A DNA stretch of 54,298 bases from Seminavis robusta (taxonomy: Eukaryota > Bacillariophyta > Bacillariophyceae > Naviculales > Naviculaceae). A model generated the notes under the pieces. That model made no database searches and was not told the origin of the DNA. It was given only the letters and a program-made list of their open reading frames with translations. Below, one piece after another: positions 31,826-41,640 of this stretch; positions within the stretch are counted from its first letter, which is position 1, and every line of letters starts with the position of its first letter. Location: contig CAICTM010000659.1 of the NCBI GenBank assembly GCA_903772945.1, positions 1 through 54,298 of the forward strand. Direction: 5' to 3'. A program made the translations under genes and the position numbers.

Positions 31826-34488
31826 TCACGGCGACGACAACGACAAAGACGACGACGATGCAGTATTTTGCCGTTGATTCAGAGCCGCCATGAGTGCCTG
31901 GAGATGATTGCGAATATCCCCTTCCAGAGGCGCAAATCCAGGATTCTGTTCCAAGTATTCGGCCATGCGGTGTTCCAGCACGGTGGTGCGTTCCCGTAGA
32001 TTGTCGGCTTGTTGTTGCATGCTGGTTCGTCGCACGTCCGCATAGGATCCTTTAAAGAGTGTTCGTTCAATGCGATAAATGTCATCCTTTCCATCGGGAT
32101 ACTGTAACACGAGGTAGTCTCCCAACTCGATTCGATTGGGAGATCCCCAGGGAGCCATAAAGTATGCCTCTTTGGTGGTAGTGGTGGTGGGTGTCGAGTC
32201 TTGTCGAAAGAAATGCATGTCACTCTCATCTACCTCGTGGGCATATACTTTTCGTTTGGATCGATATTGTTGGAATCCGTTCTCCCGCAGAAACAAATGT
32301 TGCGGGTTGGTGTGTGAAATGGGCTCGGGGTGTTCTGCATGCAGGCAACAAGAAGAATAGGGAGAAAGAAAACAAGTGTCAGGGTGAAACCGCGCCATGT
32401 AGCTACTGGATCCACAAGGAGATCCTAGCTAGATGCCGTGTCATGTCACGCACCGGTATCATAAATGGCACGAAACTTTTCATCCGTCAAGGGATAGTAT
32501 TCATTGGCAACTTGTCCACAGACTATCCAACTGGAATCATCCTCGACCGTTTTTTCCGTAGCAACCACTCCATTAATGATAGTCACCACGTGTTCTCCTT
32601 TGGATGCCTTGCGAATAAAACTAGGAACTTTTTTGCGATGCACGCGTTTCTCGAGATGAAAAATGGGCAAGAATCGATGAATGATTTCTTCTTGCGTTCG
32701 CAACGGAATCGGTTTGGGACCTTTGATCAAATCCTTGACGACGAGTTTTTTCAAATCGACTTGTCGGGAATCATAGTGTGGTGGTTGTTGTTGTTGCTGT
32801 TTGGGTGCCTCGTCGGCCGCCATGATTTGACGGACTCTGGATAGACTCGTTGTAAAATCGTCCAATGCCAGAGTCGTTCCTTTTCCGTGAATCAGTGTTT
32901 GAAATTCGGGTTGGGTAATTTCCTTTGCCAAAATCACAATTTTGGCCGGATTGCCTTCGCCCAACACAGTCCACGCAATGGGATCGTCTCGCAACCTTAG
33001 TAATTTCTTCATGGCGCCATAACCAGATCCTTTGTGTCCACACGCATGACAAAACAAAAAGGCGGCAGCATCAAAACTGAGTGGCGCCAATTCGACCGTA
33101 TCTTGGTAACATTCAAATCCCGTGGCATGTCGTGTGGATTGTATTTTGGCATTGTTGGTACCAGTAGTATCTTCAATGACAATGACTTTTAAATATTTGG
33201 TCTGTTCAAACGCCCGATCGAGAAATTCATTGAGTGCGTGAATGGATTCGTGTGAAAATTTTTGTGTATCGACAATGAGAATGGCCTTTTCGTGTTGTCG
33301 ATAATCTTCTAGAATGGCATGAAACATGGAATTGGGAGATACAAACTCCAAATCACGATGCAACGGTGGCAACCACAATATTTGTCCCCACATGGCCCGT
33401 TTCTTGACGTACTGCGCAATGGCTTTGGCGAGTGACACTTTGCCACTTCCTTTGGGACCGTGAATGCGCACCAATCGAACTTGTCGTCGATCGACAAAGA
33501 ACGCTTTCAAGATGCGATGCATGACCAGTTCTCTCTCGAGAAATGGTTTGGGAGGAATGGGAAGAATCTGCATGGATTGGGATTTTTTGAGTGTGGACTT
33601 TTTAGGTGGGGTGATGTTGTGCATGGAGAGTGACTTTTCCATGAATTGCTGTCGAAATGTGTGGGCGTGTTCTTGTGGAGTTGTTTCTTGCTGTGGTTGT
33701 TGAGGTTGTGATGGTTGCGGTTGTTGAGGTGGTTGTGATTGTGATGGTTGCTGCTGTTGCTGCTGTTGTTGCTGTTGTAAAAGTACAAACTTTCTAGCTT
33801 CCACTTGTGGATCAATCCCCGCGACACGTTTCATTTCGGGTGCTTGAATGACGGCACTCCTGGCAATTTCAAAGGCCAATGGCACTTGGGTATGTGGCAA
33901 CGCCAGTGCGGCATAAAAGTGTCGGGCAAATACGCGGGCGGCTTGATCGAGCAATTGGAATCCATCTTGTTCGCAGCAAATCACATAGGGGACTCCGGCA
34001 TGCAAAAATGCTTCTCCTGCCGATCGGGAATGACACGCCGATACAAACACAAATTGCAATTGATGATTGCCCGCTGTAATCCAACTCTGTAAGTGTTCGC
34101 CCACGACCAAAATGTGACATCCACCAAAGCCGTCTTCAATAAAGAGTTGCCGAGGACCACCGTGACACGAAAGATGCAGAAATGGAGTGCCTTGTGCCAG
34201 AAACGTCGATAGACCATGGGCTGTCGCGATTTCAAAACTCACTCGGACTTTATTACTATTGGCATTGCTGCTATTAGTAGAAGTACTGCCACTGCCTTGC
34301 ATGACCACCGCATCGCGAATCAAATCTTCTTCTTCGTCCAAATCAATAAACGGAATGGGAATGTTACCGTACGCCAAGGGAGATGCCTGAAATACCTTGA
34401 GCTCTAGTGGCTCGTGTCGTTGTGGACTACCACTACCACTACTACTGTTGTCGTGGTCATGGCTGTTGTTGTTGTTGGAGTAGTTCAT
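31826..34488 (-). CDS. CHAT-domain protease-like + STAND-type P-loop NTPase protein (2 exons)
   Basis: An ATG at 34488 opens exon 1 (34488-32454). A GT-AG intron at 32453-32335 follows, and exon 2 is 32334-31826; the phase is consistent, giving 847 aa. Residues about 25-215 form a CHAT (caspase-HetF-associated with TPRs) domain: the catalytic His box FLHLSCHGG (His109) and Cys box FVFVSACHSRSAGEAF (Cys152), then GVPYVI and a final helix ending in LAFEIAR. A Gln/Pro linker (poly-Q at about 238-247) leads to an NTPase: PFLERELVMHRIL before a Walker A loop GPKGSGKVS (344-352) and a Walker B-like ILIVDT (403-408). This is the 'sensor-switch' STAND order. The C-terminal 270 residues, including exon 2 (YLVLQYPDGKDDIYRIERTLF, then a coiled-coil-like end), match nothing I know. 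No TPRs are seen. By analogy with NLR-like proteins it could trigger proteolysis or cell death on activation; that is inference. Confidence 0.88.
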
Positions 34489-36271
34489 CGTCTTCTATAC
34501 ACTCTTGTCAACACAAGTACAGTTCTTTCAGGCAGTCAATGAAGGGGATGATGCTTACTTGAGAAGTGACGAGTGAGTGGGGTTCGCCATGTGCAAGTAA
34601 GTCAGAACAGGATCTTGAGGTTCTGGCATCGTTGCCGTTTTGTATCTATTCGAATGATCAGACAATTATTCGACGTTCATTCGAATTTTACCCGATTGTA
34701 CCGGCAGTATATGTAGATCGGGTAACTATAGCGTTCAAGATACTTTTCTAACAATAGACTACGTACATTTATGCCTAGATCAAAGCACATGTATTTTTAC
34801 CAGATCTACCCAAACTCAAAGATCCTGGATCGACCCCCGCATCTGCTTGGCAGCTGTTTTAGAGCCAGTCCCATGGCATACCGGTACCAGGAGTGGAAGT
34901 CTATCCATGCGATCAATTGGGACAATGTATGTGGAACTTTTAAAAAGGCCTCCAGTTTTCTGGTCTCAACATAGTTCTTCCCCCGGACATTTCGCTGTTG
35001 ACTTCCTTGCCCAGTTTTTTTCTGAATCAAAATAATGATATTAGCGGACCAATCTCATCAATGCCGGGGGGAAGGGGGGTGCTTATTATTGTGCTCTCAT
35101 TTCGATTGTGCTCTCATTTGGACAGAGTCGAGTCGAGTCGAGTCAAAGGCCACATCCATAGCCTGGGTCACTTACTTGTCGAGCAGCAGCGCGCCTTGAG
35201 AACTCACACTCAGCCATGTCCCAGTTACGTTCTGCCTGTTTAGTAGATAGTACTGAAGTTGCCTCCGCAAAGGTGCATGTACGTACTACTTCTAGCTACT
35301 AGCACGGTACGGACAGCAAGTTGCCAGCTATCAGAACTACGGAGTTGCACTACTAGCTAGCATTGGCTTCCAATCGACTAAAGTTGTGCTTTTGGTTTGG
35401 GAGCTACACACTTCATCCAAAGAATCTACCGGCAGGCCATTCCGCCACTGTAAATGAGACATGCCGACCACCACTACTATTCTTCTGTCAAAGCCATTGG
35501 AGGACCATGAGCCACATACAGGCACGCAGGTTACGCGTACCAGCTACAGTTCCGGGATGCAATGGCGATACTACGGGTTAGGTTAGACTACATGGGGAGG
35601 ATGGGTGGCAGAGGAGGAGGTTACTAATGCAAAGGTAAGGCATCAGCGAGTTAGGAGCTGTCACCCCCGCTATACTGCTTTAATTCTATTCAGTCCTGAA
35701 ACAGCTTGCTGGGAAGCGGAAGCACTATGGAACACTCCAAACACCCAACTAGCTTCTGTGACTGGGCCTTTTCGATCCGATATTTGTCCGTACCGGTATC
35801 AATTGGACATGTACCGATTGCGTATTTCGTTTTGATGCTACTGTAGTACCGTTTTCTGGGACCCACACATTGTACATTCGCAAGAATTCTGCTCTTTTGA
35901 GTTTCGGAATTCCTGAAACCAAACCCTATTTCGGATATCACCAGCTTCCCCACAATCCACGAAGCGTGAAGGTCAAGGTCACGAAGTGCAGAAGCGAGTT
36001 GGCTTGGATATTGATGAACTGTGATGGACCTCACCGATTCGATTCGATTCAGTGGATGATGGTGTGAGCTTCCCTTCCGTGCCGAATGCCGCAGTACCGC
36101 CTCCTCCAAGCAATGAGCAATGATCCAATATCCAATGTTCGTCTCATTTTCTACAGCGACTGACCTGCCAAAGGATTCGATTCGATTCGATTCTTCAAGC
36201 TACTAGCCAGCCAGCTACCTTTAGCAGGTAATAGCAAGGACAGCATCAACGCTACGATTGTTTTAGCTACA
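34489..36271. other. Intergenic region
   Basis: No gene recognised. It has a GAGTCGAGTCGAGTCGAGTC microsatellite at 35127-35146, GATTCGATTC words near 36037 and 36177, a G run near 35069 and several TACCGGTA words. Confidence 0.5.
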
Positions 36272-36847
36272 ATGATCAAAGACGCAGCTACATGTAACAC
36301 TGGACCGGAACGAGGGGAAGTGTTGGTGGAATGGAGAGCTTCTTCCGACACCAAGACTGAGGAAGAAGAAGTCCTTGGTGGCAGCTACCAACGCCGCAGT
36401 CGAGAAAGCGGAAGCCGGACGAAACCATCATCAGAAACCTTGCCTCCTCGAACAGTCTCGGCTCCCGCCCCCACCTTGGAGGAAATTCCTGCAAAGAGTA
36501 ACCCCAACAACAACAACAAAAAATGGAACGAAGCACTCCACGCCAGCTTGGGCAATGTGTGGAGTGGCATTACGGGTGGTGACTCGTTTTCGGATGACAA
36601 CGAGGAGGAGGACTTGTGGGACCAAAAGGACCGCATTCGCACGGAATACTACCTGCAACAGTACGACAAGTTTCAGTACACACCCGAAGATGTGGCTCGT
36701 CTCCTCGTCTCCGACGATGCCGCCTTTCAGAGTCTGCAAAAAGCATTGCGCAAACGCCACGCCGTCACCAATGGGCACCTGACGCAAAACCTACACCTTT
36801 ACATCAAGAAGGTGAAAGATGTACAAGCGAAAAAGAGATTGCTGTAG
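36272..36847 (+). CDS. Unknown protein, tandem family C, member 1
   Basis: An ATG at 36272 opens 191 codons with no intron. After a charged, Pro/Asn-rich N-terminal half (with GEVLVEWR near the start), the C-terminal 110 residues read LGNVWSGITGG...YYLQQYDKFQYTPEDVARLLVSDDAAFQSLQKALRKRHAVTNGHLTQNLHLYIKKVKDVQ. Member 2 (38119-38844) has the same blocks in the same order: GEVLMEW, LKNVWNGLTGD, YELLHFTPADVVGIVTDDAAFQTLKRSLQKRNHVTN and LHHYVKHVKDV. The helical 'TP.DV......DDAAFQ.L...L.KR..VTN' domain is not one I recognise. There is no signal peptide or membrane segment. Confidence 0.7.
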   Translation: MIKDAATCNTGPERGEVLVEWRASSDTKTEEEEVLGGSYQRRSRESGSRTKPSSETLPPRTVSAPAPTLEEIPAKSNPNNNNKKWNEALHASLGNVWSGITGGDSFSDDNEEEDLWDQKDRIRTEYYLQQYDKFQYTPEDVARLLVSDDAAFQSLQKALRKRHAVTNGHLTQNLHLYIKKVKDVQAKKRLL

Positions 36848-37940
36848 TAGAGGAAGAAGAAAGCAACCATGAGAAAACCTCGGGTGGCTAGCTAGTGATG
36901 GTGCGTGGTGCCAAGTAGAATACATGAATACATAGTTACTGTTACTGTTAGCGATAGCTATTCAATACATACATAGACCTATACAGAAGGACGCACTGCA
37001 TGATTGCTCATCTGATCGTTCACAGCTTGTACCGGTAGCGAAATCATATCCATCCCAAGGGCGATCCCACGCTTTGCTTGTGACACCGCCCTCATAAAAA
37101 TCACCTCTGGATAACCACTACTGGTACTAGACTAGCTAGCTAGCTGGTGTACGTCCGACCTACCACGATACACATTGTCAAGAACTCGACGAGGAGGAGC
37201 CAAGTGGATACAAGTTGTCGCTTGTACCGTAGCTACCCGATCTGCCCGCCAGTAGTACAAGGATTGGAGCGAGGTCAAGGTTACCTATTAGTAGTCGTTC
37301 CTGCCCCAGGTTTCATACATTTCCTTGCTTGGATGTGTGACAAACCGAGCTATCTGTCTACTAGCTAGCTAGCTATAGTGCTGGCAAGGACAGGAAATCT
37401 GCATCTGAGAGTACATGTATGTATTCAAAGAAACACCTGCAGAATGAACTGGGTGTGCATGCCTTCAGTTCCTTGTGGATCTTGTGGTTCCCAGTTCCCA
37501 GCCCTGGCTGGTATGCTGGTACGGGTACGACTGTACCACACCAGCACATTGCATTCGTACCAAAAACGAGTTCGTTTCATGTATTATTGTACTAGCTAGC
37601 TAGTAGTGCTTGACTCTTGATCGCTTTTACTTCCGAGTGAACCGGTAGTCTACTCTGGAGACCTAGCTACTGGTAGTTTCGTTTCGTTTCGTTTTGGGTA
37701 TTCCAAAAGATATCTTGCATGTACCAACGCTACCAGGTACTCGAGTACCGTAAATGCCCTTCAATCTACTAGCTAGTACCGTACTTTAAACTTTAACGTC
37801 GGAATAATACGTTTTGGAGCAAGAATCCAGGTTCGGACCACGAACTGTGACCGGTTCATTGAGGGTTCTTGGATATAAAAAGAGAAGAGAAACATCAGAC
37901 TTAGGGCAATAGTTTCGGTATCGAACCAACAAGAACAACA
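36848..37940. other. Intergenic region between the tandem pair
   Basis: No gene recognised; repeated CTAGCTAGCTAGC tracts at 37132-37146, 37362-37375 and 37590-37604, and a TTTCGTTTCGTTTCG repeat at 37677-37692. Confidence 0.5.
37874..37880 (+). promoter_or_regulatory. Candidate TATA box for the 38119 gene
   Basis: TATAAAA lies about 67 bp upstream of the first ATG (37941) and 245 bp upstream of the main start at 38119. Spacing allows a transcript that carries the upstream ORF. Confidence 0.35.
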
Positions 37941-38132
37941 ATGACCGAGGCACCTCAGAACCAACATCCACGCCAGGTCCTTCCGGTAGGGCTCACATCA
38001 CTCTGCCACAGAGTCACAAAGTCAACATTGAACCTTGGCACGGACTCGACTCTTTTGGATTCTCATAAAAACCGAACGACGACAATAGGAAACAACCATA
38101 ACCAACAATCACAACACAATGGCCATCATTGA
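37941..38132 (+). CDS. Candidate 63-codon upstream ORF overlapping the family C member 2 start
   Basis: An ATG at 37941 (context ACAACAATGACC) opens 63 codons that end at 38132, overlapping the next start (38119) by 14 nt in a different frame. The peptide is basic and Gln/Asn/His-rich and looks unconstrained. It could be a translation-reducing uORF, or part of a 5' UTR removed by an intron I cannot place. Confidence 0.3.
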   Translation: MTEAPQNQHPRQVLPVGLTSLCHRVTKSTLNLGTDSTLLDSHKNRTTTIGNNHNQQSQHNGHH

Positions 38133-38844
38133 GAAACCATCAACTACTAGTACGGCTACAAAAGTCAAAAAGGTCAAGAGGAAAAGCAGTGTCATGAAGA
38201 AACAGGGCGAAGTGTTGATGGAATGGAAACGCAATGGTGCGGCGAACAGCACTGCTCTCTTGGCGGCATCCATCAGCAGTCTTGATTGGAGCCATTCCAG
38301 TCAAAGCGCAGCCATGGTCAATGCCGAATGTGCTCAGCAGCTCTCTCCTCCTCCCAAAAAGAAGAACAAACTGGAGGAATTCTTGGGTGCCAGCAACTCG
38401 TCGGTTCTTCCCATTCTGGAGGGAGTCAAGCACATCAATGAACATGTAGAAACAGGGTTGAAGAATGTATGGAATGGACTGACTGGTGATAATCATCACG
38501 GAGATCAGAAGTACAATCCAGACGAGAAATGGGTCTATGATTACTCGGAAGAATACGAGTTGCTTCATTTCACACCGGCAGATGTCGTGGGCATTGTCAC
38601 AGATGATGCGGCCTTTCAAACGCTCAAGCGATCCTTGCAAAAGCGCAATCACGTCACCAATCTGTACCTGCAGCAAACTCTGCACCACTACGTCAAGCAT
38701 GTCAAGGATGTCCGCGAACGAAATGCGAAAAGGCTGGAACGAAAGTTGGCTCGGGAACAACAAGCAGCAAGTTATCATCACCAACCCTTGGTGAACCTTC
38801 ATGATCCACTTCTTCCCAACAGTCAACTCAATGTAGCTGCATAA
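38119..38844 (+). CDS. Unknown protein, tandem family C, member 2
   Basis: An ATG at 38119 (CACAATGGCC) opens 241 codons. The start is basic (KVKKVKRKSSVMKKQ), then come GEVLMEWK, a Pro/Lys patch, and the conserved C-terminal helical region shared with member 1 (see 36272-36847), which here is followed by an Arg-rich helix (VKDVRERNAKRLERKLAREQQ) and a 30-residue tail. The genes are in direct orientation 1.3 kb apart, a tandem duplication. Divergence is high outside the core, so the duplication is old. Confidence 0.7.
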   Translation: MAIIEKPSTTSTATKVKKVKRKSSVMKKQGEVLMEWKRNGAANSTALLAASISSLDWSHSSQSAAMVNAECAQQLSPPPKKKNKLEEFLGASNSSVLPILEGVKHINEHVETGLKNVWNGLTGDNHHGDQKYNPDEKWVYDYSEEYELLHFTPADVVGIVTDDAAFQTLKRSLQKRNHVTNLYLQQTLHHYVKHVKDVRERNAKRLERKLAREQQAASYHHQPLVNLHDPLLPNSQLNVAA

Positions 38845-40483
38845 GAAATAAATGAACGAACTCGATTTTGAACATACATACATCTTCGACACGCAGTCGA
38901 ACACCACAGAATTACGTTCTGCGTTGATCGATTGATTACTAGTTACGCCTCCGCAGCAAAGCTTGTTTGAAGTTTGAATGCCACCCAGCTTGCAATGCAA
39001 CCTGTCCGGCTAGCCACACCAAGTCGAGCTATTGATGCCGTGGGCCAGCTCTTAAAAACAGGTGATTCTGCACCCAAGAGCGCAGACGTAGTTTTCTGAG
39101 ATATCTCTCTCGTGCGTTTTGTAGATTGTGACTTTTTCAGCTCTTGGGTTGGTGAGACTGAAGCCGCCGTTGGTGATTTCGCTGGAGCAAGGACCAGGCA
39201 CTGTTGGGTTATCCTCTGAAGAGGCAATGAGTGCGTCTAGCTAGACTCGACTCTTCTATGCAATGCATGGCAGGCATCGTCCAGAGGCTTCATCTCTAAC
39301 TTTGCTTCGTACGAGGTAGTCAGGCTACCATCTTTCTTTACTGTAGCGGTATGTAATAAGCGACGTGAAGCGTCAGAGCAAAGCCAGCTTGCGATCACAG
39401 CAACCTTGGGGGAACCGGAGTTGATAGGACGAACCCTCGAGCTTTTCCATCCATGAGCAGTTCCATCAGTCCAGACGCCGCTTTGCGACCCACTGAATCA
39501 AAATCAAAGATGAATCTGCCATTCGTGGCTTGGCACATCAACGACATCCACCCTGCCACCTCGTTCCGGCCGGTACGTACGTACCTGGTAGCTTCATGAT
39601 AAAACGATACAGAGTTTTGGATTGTCATTTGTATACGGTACTACGCAAGCTAAGTAGGGGGGCCAAGCTCAAGTTTTACTTTATGTCACACAGCATGTTC
39701 TGTCAATGTGCAGGATAGGGCGATGCATTGAAAAGCGGTTTTGACAAGGACCGGTACTACTATTGTACGGTAATATCCGAGTGTACCGGTATGACTGCGA
39801 AGTGCCGTCGAATCGAATGGTAACAAGCCGCTCACAATCCATGCAGCTCGCAAGCATACGGTACCGTACTATATAGTACATGCAGATTGTTGATCGAGGT
39901 ATCCAGTCAAAAGCACAAGGGACCACTATAGTCGCTTTAGCATCCAATTGGAATAAACGGGGACTCGGTTTTGACGCTGAACTGGATTGATTCGATAAAA
40001 GGGGATAACCCAAGAAAATGCGCTCAAAAGCGTCCACTCTTTCTTTTGTCGCATTCTGAATCACCGCTTACGTCTCCCCTGGTCGATTTTGAATCTCAGC
40101 TTTTGAGGGATCATCGAGCAGATCAACGGAACGGTCTTGACCCACACACCCTCGCACTGGATATTTCCTCGAACTTACCGAATCGAATGTTGTTGATTTA
40201 TTTCCAAGCGTCACGAAGGCGGCCCACATTTCCACAGGGTAGGTCGCATCCGACCCAACACGGCAATGCAATCCCTCCCAGTAGCTCGCACCTTCGCCGA
40301 CGTTTCATTTTGAAAATCAACACGATTGACCAAAGACGACGAGGCACATCAGATCAGATCAGATCAATTCAATTCTAAATTTTTGAAACCATGGCGAACG
40401 TTTCTGATGTTTGATTTTCAAAATGAATGAAAATGAAACGACCGCAAATGAAACGACATAGCAAAACCAAGCTCTTTCTCTCT
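38845..40483. other. Intergenic region
   Basis: No gene supported. A minus-strand frame at 38943-39227 lacks an ATG. It includes CCGGTACGTACGTACCTGG near 39569 and CAGATCAGATCAGATCA near 40349. Confidence 0.45.
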
Positions 40484-41640
40484 TCACTCAGCACAACAAC
40501 AACAACACAACACAACAACAACTTCTGTCTTCTTCAAAGACATGCATGACGATGACACCTTTGCCGGTGCTGCTTGCAGGAGAGTGACTGGGCTCCCACT
40601 CTGTGTGGGGTCCACTTGGCACTCTTCGCCGGCAATGGTGTTGTCTTGCGGTGGTTCCAGTGGGTTGGTTCGTCCTCGTGCAAGGGTAAGTCGATGTGTC
40701 CTGTCTTTTGTGCCATTGCTACTTTCACGGTCATCGACCGTTGCCGCCTTATCCCCTTTAGTTCCCAACATAGGTCTGATCCATGTTGACAATGGTGGTT
40801 CGTCCTCGTGCAAGGCAACGGTCGGTTCATCAACAACAAACAGGTACGGTCCGCTAGCGAACGGCATGCATGCATGACATTAGTAGTTCTTTGCTCGAGA
40901 GAGCCAACATAAACGTCGTTGGAAGTGGGGGGTGGCAGACACTCTTAGAAGACTGTTGTTCCCCACTTCGCTGAACCAAAGTGTCATGCATGCATGCATG
41001 CTGTCTTGCTTTGCTTTGCTACCGTATCAGCTCAAGTCTAACCTCTTTCTTGTTCCATTCTGCTTTTTCATTATTAGGCAACAGCAAGTCCTTTACTTTC
41101 TTTGGTGGTCCTGGTCGTCAACGTCTGTCTCCTCCTTCCTCTCCGAGACATGCATGCATGACGATGACCTGATGACGACCTGCCGGTCTTCCTTTGAGCT
41201 GCTTCGAGCCTTTGGGTGGTGTCGTCTTTGCGGTGGTTCCGATGCACATTCGGACATTATTGCCGTTGGTTTTCCCGAGCGTCAGCAAACTCCCAGCCAT
41301 CGACTTAACGGAATATCCAAAAGACTTAACAGGACTCTACCAACCTTCCAACGGTCAAGTGCACCCCCCCTGGACTTAACGGAACTACCAAACGACTTAG
41401 AGTACACTTCGAAGCCTCATCCTTCACCTCGACCTCAACCGGATTCCGACGCTGCAGTCTCCCGTCATCGATCGTCATGCAAGCTTCCTTGGATTATCCA
41501 AAAGACTTAACAGGATTACCCGTACACCAACCCTCAACCTCGACCAACACGAACCTTCATCCAAGCGTGGAACGTTGAACGTGGAACAGTCAGAGTCATC
41601 CATGGTGATCCACCCGTAGTAAATAGAATAGATGCATAGT
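40484..41640. other. Low-complexity region with overlapping unassigned ORFs and TGCATGCA palindromes
   Basis: Contains ACAACA repeats (40495-40520), three TGCATGCATG palindromes (about 40866, 40985, 41152), a 20-bp direct repeat GGTTCGTCCTCGTGCAAGG at about 40666 and 40798, and three imperfect copies of a block around 'CCAAAAGACTTAACAGGA' or 'ACTTAACGGAA' at 41303-41335, 41374-41392 and 41497-41517. ATG-started ORFs exist on both strands (40542-40877 plus, 40484-40867 minus), but they overlap and neither has a recognisable feature. Confidence 0.4.

Noticed and set aside
40484..40877. Two ATG-started ORFs of 111 and 127 codons on opposite strands
   Set aside because: They overlap completely, contain low-complexity ends (CCCCC, MHDDD), and have no recognisable features; described as region content only.
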